A stretch of DNA of 48,526 bases, from contig JAFDAS010000012.1 of assembly GCA_019313695.1 (NCBI GenBank), forward strand, positions 1 through 48,526, written 5' to 3'. Below, piece by piece: positions 7,580-14,870 of the stretch. The DNA is from Deltaproteobacteria bacterium. Its GTDB lineage: Bacteria > Desulfobacterota > Syntrophia > Syntrophales > UBA2210. The stretch's first letter is position 1. The number at the start of each line of letters is the position of its first letter. The notes below the pieces were generated by a model that worked only from the letters and a program-made list of their open reading frames with translations, ran no database searches and was not told the origin of the DNA. Position numbers and translations under genes: made by a program.

Positions 7580-8164
7580 ATGAGACATATTTTTAAAACG
7601 GGTGCATTTGTTATTACTGTGGCCTTGATTTTCGCGGGGATTTTTCAAATATCGGGTTGCAGCGCGATAAAAGGTCATGTAGCGCTGAATATGGGAAAAA
7701 TGGCGTATGATAAGAAGGATTATGTAACTGCGGTGAAGAAGTATCAGGAAAGTGCCGCAGGGGGCAATATCGCGGCCCAGTATCGCCTTGCCTGCATGTA
7801 TTCTGCCGGGCAGGGTATCTCCAGTGACCAGGCCATAGCCGAAAAGTGGATGAGGTCTTCTGCCGGGCAGGGTTATCCTCCTGCCCAGTTTGTCCTCGGC
7901 CTCTGGTATCTGGCTGGAATCGGCGTCGATCGGAACGAAGTAAAAGCGGTTGAGTGGCTCAGGAAAGCCGCTGATCAAAAGGAGAAATTTGCCCAGTATC
8001 ACCTGGGTCTGGTGTATGCCACAGGCAGGGGTGTTCCCAAAAATCCCGACGAAGCCCTGAAGTGGTTCCGTCTTGCTTCAGCAAATGGTTGCCCCGTGCC
8101 GAAGGACTTCCTGACTAAAGAAGGTATTTCCAGGCTTGGCGAGGCAAAGGTTACAGAGCCGTAA
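7580..8164 (+). CDS. Sel1-repeat lipoprotein
   Basis: A 194-residue protein with a lipoprotein signal peptide (lipobox ISGC, Cys27) followed by Sel1/TPR-like repeats of about 36 residues. AAQYRLACMYSAGQGI, PPAQFVLGLWYLAGIGV and FAQYHLGLVYATGRGV mark three units, with a preceding partial unit (KKDYVTAVKKYQESA). Sel1 repeats are alpha-alpha solenoids used in protein-protein contacts. AAAGAGG precedes the ATG. It follows the FecR-domain gene by 127 bp on the same strand, so both may form one envelope-associated unit. Its partner is unknown. Confidence 0.88.
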   Translation: MRHIFKTGAFVITVALIFAGIFQISGCSAIKGHVALNMGKMAYDKKDYVTAVKKYQESAAGGNIAAQYRLACMYSAGQGISSDQAIAEKWMRSSAGQGYPPAQFVLGLWYLAGIGVDRNEVKAVEWLRKAADQKEKFAQYHLGLVYATGRGVPKNPDEALKWFRLASANGCPVPKDFLTKEGISRLGEAKVTEP

Positions 8165-8265
8165 AAAACCCTTCGCTTAAGTGTCAAATGCTCAATTTTG
8201 AACTGATCTTGACAAATCGGGGAGACGCCATACCTGTTCAACGATTGTTAAAGACCGCGCATAAA

Positions 8266-8577
8266 TCATTTCCCTGTCAGGTAATGCGCACTCGACAGGA
8301 CAGGATGCCGGTAAAGCATGCGTGGGCCGGCATATTTCATTGCTGCCCTGATCTTTTTCCTCATATCCGGTTTGTAACAGTGTACAGTGCATTTGGCGCA
8401 CTTCGGTTTGTTCTCCTGGAAGGGGCACTTTTCAAGGCGTTGCACAACGTAGTCCAGAAGCTCCCGGCACTCGGAACAGAGGCCTTCTTTATTACCATGT
8501 TGTCCATGGCAGAAGATCTCAATCATCGCCTCAGCTGTTCTGCTTTCCAACTCCATTTTTGAATGATCGTCAGACAT
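8266..8577 (-). CDS. YgbA-like protein of the nitrosative-stress-associated family
   Basis: A 103-residue cysteine-rich protein matching the family of E. coli YgbA, whose promoter responds to nitric oxide. The conserved core is clear: MIEIFCHGQHG, LCSECRELLDYV, RLEKCPFQENKPKCAKCTVHCYKP, MRKKIRAAMKYAGPRML and HP. Seven or more cysteines suggest metal or Fe-S binding. The ATG at 8577 is used; an in-frame GTG at 8601 would add eight residues, and neither has a good ribosome-binding site. The gene sits at the end of a minus-strand group with hcp and a double ferredoxin, which strengthens a nitrosative-stress role. The biochemical function of the family is not established to my knowledge. Confidence 0.85.
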   Translation of the reverse strand: MSDDHSKMELESRTAEAMIEIFCHGQHGNKEGLCSECRELLDYVVQRLEKCPFQENKPKCAKCTVHCYKPDMRKKIRAAMKYAGPRMLYRHPVLSSAHYLTGK

Positions 8578-8602
8578 AATATGATAACCGCAAAAATTCA
8601 CC

Positions 8603-8616
8603 TGACATCTTTGTCA
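8603..8616. promoter_or_regulatory. Candidate operator palindrome upstream of the ygbA-like gene
   Basis: TGACA-tctt-TGTCA is a perfect 5-4-5 palindrome 25 bp upstream of the ATG at 8577. The spacing matches Crp/Fnr-family boxes, although the half-site is shifted relative to TTGAC. It might be read by the Crp/Fnr regulator at 12105. Low certainty. Confidence 0.3.
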
Positions 8617-8669
8617 TCAAGTTTGCCTGCGTTACCCTTTTTATCCGCCAACTGGCAGGATTGTTTGAG

Positions 8670-8759
8670 TCATGTGGATATCCCCATCCGGGGTAGGATA
8701 TAGGCCTGGAGCGCATACCAGACGGCAACGATCCCAAGCAGGATTAATATCTCCTTCAT
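8670..8759 (-). CDS. 29-residue single-span membrane peptide
   Basis: This short gene encodes 29 residues with an excellent ribosome-binding site (GGAGGT, 8 nt before the ATG at 8759). The protein starts MKE, has one hydrophobic segment, ILILLGIVAVWYALQAYILP, and ends RMGIST. The strong initiation signal and clean transmembrane profile argue that it is real. It lies between the ygbA-like gene and the double ferredoxin-hcp genes on the same strand, so it may belong to the same stress response. I do not recognise a named family. Confidence 0.6.
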   Translation of the reverse strand: MKEILILLGIVAVWYALQAYILPRMGIST

Positions 8760-8784
8760 AACGTAAGTACCTCCATAACGATCT

Positions 8785-8912
8785 TTGATGCATTCGTAAA
8801 AAGTTAAAAGTCGAGTCACTCCCGCGAAGGCGGGAGTCCATAACCACTTGAAAGAACTGGATTCCCGCTTCCGCGGGAATGACAAAAAGGGTATAAATTT
8901 GACTTCTTACGA
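8785..8912. repeat. Family 1 repeat, two-hairpin copy
   Basis: It begins TTGATGCATTCGTAAAAAGT (8785-8804) and ends GACTTCTTACGA (8901-8912), a slightly diverged copy of the ends. Two inner hairpins are present: ACTCCCGCG...CGGGAGT (8818-8837) and ATTCCCGC...GCGGGAAT (8861-8880). It separates the small membrane peptide gene from the upstream ferredoxin gene. Confidence 0.8.
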
Positions 8913-8973
8913 ACTTGCTGTCTTTGTGTCGGGGAAGAATAAGTTTGTCCTTTCTTCCCTTCTCCCTGATTTC

Positions 8974-9723
8974 TTATGAGCGTGTCAAGATCTTTCCTCT
9001 TGTGCTTAACACCACCTCTTCCATTGGTATTTCCCTGTCTGCTGCCTCCATTCCTTTTTTCACTATCATGGGAAGGCCGGAACAGCAGGGAACCTCCATG
9101 ACAACAGTAGTAACGCTCTTAATGTCCGCGGTTCTGAAAATATCCGCGAATCTGTTTATGTAATCCTGGACGTCGTCGAATTTCGGGCATCCCATCATGA
9201 CCACTTTCCCTTTCAGCAGATCCCGGTGAAGAGTGGGAAAGGCGACTGCCGTGCAGTCCGCAAGCACAAGGAGGTCGGCGTTCTTGAGAAAAGGGGCGCT
9301 CGCTGGTACAAGTCTTATCTGGACAGGCCAGTGAGTGAGAAATGATTCGCCGCCGCTTTCCACGATATCCGCAGGCCTGTTTGCCTCCTGGCAGGATGCG
9401 AATGTTTCAAAGGTCTGGATATTAGTTGACGGGCATCCGCATGGCAGGGTGTTTATTTTGTCACCCGGATCGCTTCCTCTTTCGGTAAGATGTTTATTGA
9501 CCTGCTCTTTGTCAAATTCTTCCGCTTCCCGTTCAATTATCCTGAGCGCCCCGGTGGGGCATTCTCCCACGCAGTCACCAAGACCGTCGCAATATCTGTC
9601 CGCGACGACCCGCGCCTTGCCGTCAATGATCTGCAAGGCGCCCTCGGCGCACCCGGGCACGCATTGCCCGCACCCGTCACACAGTTCTTCATCAATCTCA
9701 ATTATTTTACGTAATATTTTCAT
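8974..9723 (-). CDS. Double [4Fe-4S] ferredoxin-domain protein linked to hcp
   Basis: A 249-residue iron-sulfur protein. The N-terminal ~60 residues hold two ferredoxin-type motifs, CDGCGQCVPGC and CDGLGDCVGECP, for two [4Fe-4S] clusters. The remainder (about 90-249) has conserved cysteines in LPCGCPS, FASCQEA, MMGCPKFDD and VPCCSGLP, suggesting another cofactor or a thiol-active site. AAGGTGAT precedes the ATG. It lies 19 bp downstream of hcp, so it is probably co-transcribed and supplies electrons to the hybrid-cluster protein, the role played by Hcr in enterobacteria. The partner assignment is inferred from position. Confidence 0.85.
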   Translation of the reverse strand: MKILRKIIEIDEELCDGCGQCVPGCAEGALQIIDGKARVVADRYCDGLGDCVGECPTGALRIIEREAEEFDKEQVNKHLTERGSDPGDKINTLPCGCPSTNIQTFETFASCQEANRPADIVESGGESFLTHWPVQIRLVPASAPFLKNADLLVLADCTAVAFPTLHRDLLKGKVVMMGCPKFDDVQDYINRFADIFRTADIKSVTTVVMEVPCCSGLPMIVKKGMEAADREIPMEEVVLSTRGKILTRS

Positions 9724-9742
9724 AGAATCACCTTATTGCTGA

Positions 9743-11377
9743 TTATTCTCCTTTCATCATCGCTTCAATATCCGCCTTGACATCTCCGATTGGTTTGATA
9801 TCAAAATTTTCCACGAGAACCTTTAGAACAGCCGGAGATACAAATGCCGGCAGTGTCGGTCCAAGGCGGATTCCCTTAACCCCGAGGAAGAGGAGAGCCA
9901 GCAGCACTGCCACGGCCTTCTGCTCATACCATGAGATGTCATAAGAGATGGGAAGGTCATTGATATCCTCAAGACCGAAGACCTCTTTCAGTTTCAGGGC
10001 GATAACGACCAGGGAATAGGAATCATTGCATTGGCCCGCGTCGAGCATCCTCGGGATGCCGCCGATATCGCCGAGATCAAGCTTGTTGTAACGATATTTG
10101 GCGCAGCCGGCGGTAAGGATGATGGTATCTTTGGGGAGTTCCTGCGCGACTTCGGTGTAATAGCTTCTGCCTTTCTGACGTCCGTCACAGCCCGCCATTA
10201 CGACAAAGCGCTTGATTGCGCCCGATTTTACCGCGTCCACAATCTTGTCGGCCAGCTCAAGGACCTGACTATGGGCAAATCCGCCGACAATTTCACCTGT
10301 TTCAATCTCAACGGGCGGATCGTATCTCTTAGCCAGTTTTATGATCTCCGAAAAATCCTTTGCCCCGCCTTCCGGTCTGTCGGGAATATGCTTTACACCC
10401 GGATAGCCGGTCATTCCAGTTGTGAAGATCCTGTCTTTGTATGAATCCTTGACCGGGATAATACAGTTGGTTGTCATGAGTATCGGGCCGTTGAAAGACT
10501 CGAATTCTTCCTTCTGCTTCCACCAGGCATTTCCGTAATTGCCCACGAAATGGGTGTATTTTTTGAATGTGGGATAATAATTTGCCGGCAGCATCTCGCC
10601 GTGGGTATAGACATCCACGCCTGTTCCTTCCGTCTGCTTCAGGAGTTCCTCCATATCCTTCAGGTCATGGCCGGAGATGAGGATCCCCGGGTTGTTCCGG
10701 ACACCGATACTGACCTTTGAGATTTCAGGATTTCCATAGGTGGATGTGTTTGCCTTGTCGAGGAGGGCCATTCCTGTGACTGCGCATTCTCCGGCTTTCA
10801 TGACCATTGCCACCATCTCGTCGACGGTCAGATCTTTTGTTGTGGAGACAAGGGCTTCCATCAGGAAATCATAAATCTTGTCATCCTCATGACCGAGAAT
10901 AGCGGCGTGATCGGCATAGGCGGCAACACCTTTTAATCCAATAATGAGCAGCTCTCTGAGCGAGCGGACATCTTCATTGTCAGTGACAAGAACGCCCACC
11001 CCGGCAGCCTTTTGAGAGAACTCATCAACATCATCTGAAAACCAGACAGCCGAGTCATGCAATTCTCCCGAAATATTGCCTCCACATTTTTTCTTTAATT
11101 CGTCCCTGAGTTTCAGCCCTTCTCTGATGAGTGCGATAATTCTGCCGTTGTCAAAGTTTGCGTTCGTAATGGTTGCAAAAAGTGCCTGTGCTATAAACAG
11201 TCCATACTTCCTGTCCAACTTTCCTGTCTCTTTCGCCTTCTCGCCATAGACCGAGATACCCCTTAAGACATAGATCAGCAGATCCTGAAGGTTTGCCGTC
11301 TCTTCCGTCTTGCCGCAGACGCCCTTTACGCTGCAGCCTGTGTTCTTTGCCGTTTCCTGACATTGATAACAGAACAT
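9743..11377 (-). CDS. hcp: Hybrid-cluster protein (hydroxylamine reductase / NO-responsive Hcp)
   Basis: A 544-residue Hcp. The N-terminal cluster motif is [21 protein letters not shown], with cysteines at 3, 6, 15 and 21. This C-x2-C-x8-C-x5-C spacing is the strict-anaerobe type rather than the enterobacterial one. Further hybrid-cluster ligand regions are seen as [40 protein letters not shown] and [11 protein letters not shown]. Hcp reduces hydroxylamine in vitro and acts as a nitric oxide reductase or S-nitrosylation factor in vivo. AAGGAGGAATATC precedes the ATG. It is downstream of a VOC gene (17-bp gap) and upstream of the double ferredoxin, with a divergent Crp/Fnr regulator beyond. 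Confidence 0.96.
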   Translation of the reverse strand: MFCYQCQETAKNTGCSVKGVCGKTEETANLQDLLIYVLRGISVYGEKAKETGKLDRKYGLFIAQALFATITNANFDNGRIIALIREGLKLRDELKKKCGGNISGELHDSAVWFSDDVDEFSQKAAGVGVLVTDNEDVRSLRELLIIGLKGVAAYADHAAILGHEDDKIYDFLMEALVSTTKDLTVDEMVAMVMKAGECAVTGMALLDKANTSTYGNPEISKVSIGVRNNPGILISGHDLKDMEELLKQTEGTGVDVYTHGEMLPANYYPTFKKYTHFVGNYGNAWWKQKEEFESFNGPILMTTNCIIPVKDSYKDRIFTTGMTGYPGVKHIPDRPEGGAKDFSEIIKLAKRYDPPVEIETGEIVGGFAHSQVLELADKIVDAVKSGAIKRFVVMAGCDGRQKGRSYYTEVAQELPKDTIILTAGCAKYRYNKLDLGDIGGIPRMLDAGQCNDSYSLVVIALKLKEVFGLEDINDLPISYDISWYEQKAVAVLLALLFLGVKGIRLGPTLPAFVSPAVLKVLVENFDIKPIGDVKADIEAMMKGE

Positions 11378-11394
11378 GATATTCCTCCTTGTAA

Positions 11395-11769
11395 TTATTT
11401 AATCTCAAAAAGATTTCCGTCATAATCCTTTACGAAAATGAGCGACCCATCTCCCCTTGATATCCTTTTTGTTTCCAGACCTTTCGCCTGACAATTTTCT
11501 GCTAATTTTTCTTTGTTTTCCACCTCTATGCAAAGATGAACAAAGGGATTCACTTTTTCTGGATGAACAGACGTTACGAAAACTTCAACGGCAAAGTTTT
11601 CGTTCCCATAGAGAGTCATTTGACATTCACAATTAACGTCAAATATCTGATCCACCAACTCTCTGTTAAGGGTAAAACTTTTAATCTGTTTCAATCCCAA
11701 AAGTTCCCCGTAGAATCGATCTGCATTCTCCAGGGAACGACAAACTACGGCAACGTGATGCAGCTTCAT
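11395..11769 (-). CDS. Glyoxalase/VOC-fold protein
   Basis: A 124-residue vicinal-oxygen-chelate protein with the paired beta-alpha-beta-beta-beta units: [27 protein letters not shown] at the start and [23 protein letters not shown] in the second half, ending in [13 protein letters not shown]. Candidate metal ligands are the N-terminal His, the Glu in FAVEVF, the His in FVHLCIEV and the C-terminal Glu in LFEIK. A strong AAGGAG precedes the ATG. It is the first gene of the VOC-hcp-ferredoxin group. It could be a lyase, dioxygenase-like or thiol-transfer enzyme (FosA/GloA-like); the substrate is unknown. Its place at the head of a nitrosative-stress operon is unusual. Confidence 0.85.
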   Translation of the reverse strand: MKLHHVAVVCRSLENADRFYGELLGLKQIKSFTLNRELVDQIFDVNCECQMTLYGNENFAVEVFVTSVHPEKVNPFVHLCIEVENKEKLAENCQAKGLETKRISRGDGSLIFVKDYDGNLFEIK

Positions 11770-11848
11770 GGTTTCTCCTTCGACAATATTTCATCTTTTT
11801 CTATTTTTCATCCTAACCCGGACAAACCGGAACCAAACAAGATTTATA

Positions 11849-11926
11849 TCACGAAAACACGAAAGTACGAAAACACGAAAAAGCAAATGTGATTTCGAGC
11901 TTTCTTTTTTTCCGTGGTTTCGTGAT
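11849..11926. repeat. Imperfect inverted repeat with an internal 14-bp direct repeat
   Basis: ATCACGAAAACACG (11849-11862) pairs with CGTGGTTTCGTGAT (11913-11926) with one mismatch. ACGAAAACACGAAA occurs twice (11851-11864 and 11867-11880). The right arm overlaps the palindrome at 11922. It may be a further dispersed hairpin family. Confidence 0.65.
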
Positions 11927-11939
11927 TGTTCTTAATCAC
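11922..11939. promoter_or_regulatory. Palindrome GTGATT-n6-AATCAC upstream of the VOC-hcp genes
   Basis: GTGATTgttcttAATCAC is an 18-bp palindrome 153 bp upstream of the VOC start. Its half-sites resemble Crp/Fnr-type contacts, but the GTGA-TCAC spacing is 10 rather than 6, and it overlaps a hairpin repeat arm. Only a candidate. Confidence 0.3.
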
Positions 11940-12056
11940 CGTGTTGCAACCGAATATAAGAATAACGCATACAAGTAAGAATAAAACACGGTAAGTATTT
12001 TCCAACATACAAATCCGCATTTTTTTCGAATCTATCTTAAAGAACAGTACATTGCC

Positions 12057-12070
12057 TTGACTTATGTTAA
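12057..12070. promoter_or_regulatory. Candidate Fnr/HcpR-type box before the regulator gene
   Basis: TTGAC-ttat-GTTAA has the 5-4-5 layout of Fnr-family sites (TTGAT-n4-ATCAA) with one mismatch to perfect symmetry. It lies 35 bp before the Crp/Fnr-type gene and would suit autoregulation by an HcpR-like protein. Inferred only. Confidence 0.45.
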
Positions 12071-12104
12071 AAGGGGGTGATATTTATCAGGAAAGGATAA
12101 AGTT

Positions 12105-12794
12105 ATGATAGATAGCATGGATCTTCTGTCAAAGAGCCAGTTCTTCGGCGGGTTATCGGAAGATCACCTGAAAGAAATTTCTCGCGTATCCCTCGATCGA
12201 CACTTCGACAAGGGAGCGATGATATTCTTTGATGGGGATGAAGGCAACGGATTCTATCTCGTCATAACGGGAATCGTCAAGGTCTACAAGATATCTCCCG
12301 AAGGAAAAGAGCAGATCCTTCACATTGTTAAAGAAGGGGAGACTATCGGCGCGGTTCCCGTCTTTTCAGGAAAATCATTTCCAGCCAATGCTCAGGCAAT
12401 TTCAAAAAGCCACCTTTTATTCTTCTCAAGAACCGAGTTTATTAATCTTATAACAAACAACCCCTCTTTAACAATGAATATCCTGGCGGTTCTCTCGATG
12501 AGACTTCGCGAATTTACCGTCCAGATAGAGAATTTATCCTTGAAGGAAATCCCCGGGAGACTGGCCGCGTATCTGCTTTACCGGGCGGAGGAACAGGGTA
12601 ACGAAGAACTTGTTGAACTGAATATTTCAAAACTGCAGCTTGCAAACATCCTGGGTACCGGTCCGGAATCACTGTCAAGAGCCCTGGGGAACATGAAAAA
12701 CAGAAAACTTATAGAGGTGGATGGGTCCAATATCAGATTGGTTGACCGCGGCGCGTTGGAAACACTCGCTGAGGATGGTAAAAATCCCGAGTGA
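12105..12794 (+). CDS. Crp/Fnr-family transcription regulator, HcpR-like
   Basis: A 229-residue regulator. Residues about 5-125 form a cyclic-nucleotide-binding-type beta-roll (FDKGAMIFFDGDEGNGFYLVITG, GKEQILHIVKEGETIG). A long dimerisation helix follows, then a winged helix-turn-helix (ISKLQLANILGTGPESLSRALGNMKNRKLIEV). There is no cysteine anywhere, so it cannot bind an Fe-S cluster as Fnr does; a heme or small-ligand sensor is more plausible. Position opposite hcp suggests an HcpR-type regulator of nitrosative stress genes. AGGATAAAGTT precedes the ATG. The family call is firm and the HcpR role inferred from context. Confidence 0.85.
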   Translation: MIDSMDLLSKSQFFGGLSEDHLKEISRVSLDRHFDKGAMIFFDGDEGNGFYLVITGIVKVYKISPEGKEQILHIVKEGETIGAVPVFSGKSFPANAQAISKSHLLFFSRTEFINLITNNPSLTMNILAVLSMRLREFTVQIENLSLKEIPGRLAAYLLYRAEEQGNEELVELNISKLQLANILGTGPESLSRALGNMKNRKLIEVDGSNIRLVDRGALETLAEDGKNPE

Positions 12795-12842
12795 AAGGTC
12801 TTCAGGGAATTACATAATTCGGAAGGGCGATGGCAGGTTCTT

Positions 12843-13616
12843 ATGAAGAAATACAGTATGGCAAAAAAGATAATACTTTCTCTGTGGCTGGTTCTATTTC
12901 TTTGTGGTCTGGGTGCGGATGCAAAGGCTCAAGACGCTCAGGCTCTGGTGAAGGCCAGTTTCAATTACATGCGGGGCAAAACCTCTATTTCTACGGTGGT
13001 AATGACCATTCATCGCCCTGACTGGCAGAGGACCATGACAATCAAGGCATGGACTAAGGGACAGGAAGACAGCATTTTCCGGATCATTGCGCCGGCCAGG
13101 GATAGTGGAAACGGCACGCTCAAGAGAGGCAGGGAGATGTGGACGTATAATCCCAAGATCAACCGGGTGATCAAGATTCCACCCTCAATGATGTCCCAGG
13201 CCTGGATGGGATCGGATTTTTCCAATAACGATCTGTCCAAGTCCGAAAGCCTGATCAATGATTATACCCATACAATCACCGGTACCGAGACACATGAAGG
13301 GAAAAAAGTATATGTAATCAAATCTATGCCGAAACCCGAAGCGCCGGTAGTGTGGGGCATGCAGAAACTCAAGCTTCGGGAGGACCATATCTTTTTAGTG
13401 CAGGAATTTTATGATGAGGATTTCCAGCCGGTTAAGATAATGACCACGCTGCAGATTCGAATGCTGGGCGGCAAGCTGTTTCCCGGGGTGTGGAAAATGC
13501 AAAAGTCTGATGTGAAAGATGAATATACCATGCTGGAATACAAGGAACTTGTTTTTGATAAAGATCTGCCGGACAGATTATTAACGCTGTCTTCTCTGAA
13601 GACCCCCACAAGGTAG
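12843..13616 (+). CDS. Periplasmic LolA-like outer-membrane lipoprotein-sorting protein
   Basis: A 257-residue secreted protein with a Sec signal peptide (about 1-29, ending DAKA). The mature part fits the LolA-like group often named outer membrane lipoprotein-sorting protein, an open beta-barrel half that carries a lipid or lipoprotein: TIHRPDWQRTMTIKAWTKGQ, DSIFRIIAPARDSGNGTLKRG, MWTYNPKINRVIKIPPSMMSQAWMGSDFSNND and DRLLTLSSL. It is immediately followed by two LolC/E-type permeases and a LolD-type ATPase, so it is the likely periplasmic carrier of that exporter. An in-frame ATG at 12858 is an alternative start. The cargo is unknown. Confidence 0.85.
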   Translation: MKKYSMAKKIILSLWLVLFLCGLGADAKAQDAQALVKASFNYMRGKTSISTVVMTIHRPDWQRTMTIKAWTKGQEDSIFRIIAPARDSGNGTLKRGREMWTYNPKINRVIKIPPSMMSQAWMGSDFSNNDLSKSESLINDYTHTITGTETHEGKKVYVIKSMPKPEAPVVWGMQKLKLREDHIFLVQEFYDEDFQPVKIMTTLQIRMLGGKLFPGVWKMQKSDVKDEYTMLEYKELVFDKDLPDRLLTLSSLKTPTR

Positions 13617-13622
13617 GAAATC

Positions 13623-14861
13623 ATGTCCATAGATATCAAAATGGCCTGGCGCAATATCTGGCGCAATCCAAGGCGGTCCATTCTAACAATATCCGCCATC
13701 GCGTTTGCCAGCGTGTTGCTGGTCTTTATGTTGTCCTGGCAATTTGGATCCTATGACACCATGATTAATTCCGCGGTGAAAATACATACCGGGCACCTGC
13801 AGGTTCAGGCCAGAGGATATAATGACAAGAAAAGCATCCGTTTGGTGGTGTCCGATCCTGCCGCTGTAGGAAATGTTTTGGATGATACTCCGGAAGTGGC
13901 TGCTCACACCTGCAGAGCCACCGCCTTTTCTCTGGTGTCCTCCAGTGAACGAACCTATGGTGTCATGGTGGTCGGGATTGACCCGGTCAGGGAAGCCGGT
14001 GTGTCTACCCTTAAAAAAATGATTCGTCAGGGAAGCTATCTGTCCGAAGACGACACCGATCAGGCCCTGGTGGGAGAGCTTTTGGCAAGAAACCTTAAAG
14101 TCGGCCTGGGTGATGAACTGGTTGTGCTGGGCCAGGGGCGTGATGGTTCCGTTGCGGCCACCGTGGTTAAGGTAAAAGGGATTTACCGTTCAGGCATGGA
14201 CGAATTCGATCGTTCCTCTATTAATATACCATTGAAAAACTTTCAGGATGTTTATGCCATGCGCGGGGCGGTTCATGAAGTTGTGGCGCTTGGCAAATCC
14301 CTGGAATACGTGCCGGAGATAAAGAAGGCTGTGGCAGCCGGCATCGAAGATATCGGGAATGAAGGTCATCTTGTGGTTTTGGATTGGATGGAACTGATGC
14401 CCGGTTTGATTGAGGCCATTCAGATGGATCTGTACAGCGGGTTTATCTTCTATCTCATTCTAATCGTCGTCGTTGCATTCAGTATTTTGAATACGTTTCT
14501 CATGGCTATCTTTGAGCGTACGAGAGAGTTCGGCGTTCTTCTGGCCATCGGAACGACTCCCGGCCGGTTGAGCAAACTGCTCCTGATTGAATCCACGATA
14601 ATGACTATAGCGGGTATTGTCGTCGGTATCATCGCAGGAAGCCTGGTCACCGGGTACTTCCAGGTTCACGGGATTGTCATTTCGGGTACATCCGAGTTGA
14701 TGAGACAGTTTGGTCTGCCGGAGCGCATGTATCCACAGCTTTCAATGCTTTCCGCTTCAATCGGACCGGCCGCGGTGCTTGTTATTACCTTTTTGACCGC
14801 TCTTTATCCGGCCCTTAAGGTCCGGCGCCTCCGCCCGGTAGAAGCGATGGCGGGAATTTAG
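13623..14861 (+). CDS. FtsX/LolC-type ABC transporter permease (first)
   Basis: A 412-residue inner-membrane protein with one N-terminal membrane segment, a large periplasmic domain (about 45-270) and three C-terminal membrane segments, the LolC/LolE/MacB type-VII fold. Family marks are AWRNIWRNPRRS at the start, the coupling region FERTREFGVLLAIGTTPGRL and the final ALYPALKVRRLRPVEAM. It starts 6 bp after the LolA-like gene (AGGTAGGAAATC before ATG) and 9 bp before the second permease. With its partner and the ATPase it should extract a lipid-linked substrate from the inner membrane rather than pump across it. It is equally close to LolC and LolE. Confidence 0.9.
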   Translation: MSIDIKMAWRNIWRNPRRSILTISAIAFASVLLVFMLSWQFGSYDTMINSAVKIHTGHLQVQARGYNDKKSIRLVVSDPAAVGNVLDDTPEVAAHTCRATAFSLVSSSERTYGVMVVGIDPVREAGVSTLKKMIRQGSYLSEDDTDQALVGELLARNLKVGLGDELVVLGQGRDGSVAATVVKVKGIYRSGMDEFDRSSINIPLKNFQDVYAMRGAVHEVVALGKSLEYVPEIKKAVAAGIEDIGNEGHLVVLDWMELMPGLIEAIQMDLYSGFIFYLILIVVVAFSILNTFLMAIFERTREFGVLLAIGTTPGRLSKLLLIESTIMTIAGIVVGIIAGSLVTGYFQVHGIVISGTSELMRQFGLPERMYPQLSMLSASIGPAAVLVITFLTALYPALKVRRLRPVEAMAGI

Positions 14862-14870
14862 GGGGACACC

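Larger units (their letters stand above)
11770..12104. other. Divergent regulatory gap between the VOC-hcp genes and the regulator
   Basis: This 335-bp stretch has no convincing gene. It holds the imperfect inverted repeat 11849-11926, a GTGATT-n6-AATCAC palindrome (11922-11939) and a Crp/Fnr-like box near the regulator (12057-12070). Promoters for both directions must lie here. The rest is A/T-rich. Confidence 0.7.

Noticed and set aside
8188-8562. Plus-strand frame overlapping the ygbA-like gene
   Set aside because: The minus-strand frame has clear family motifs; the plus frame is its shadow with no homology or start signal.
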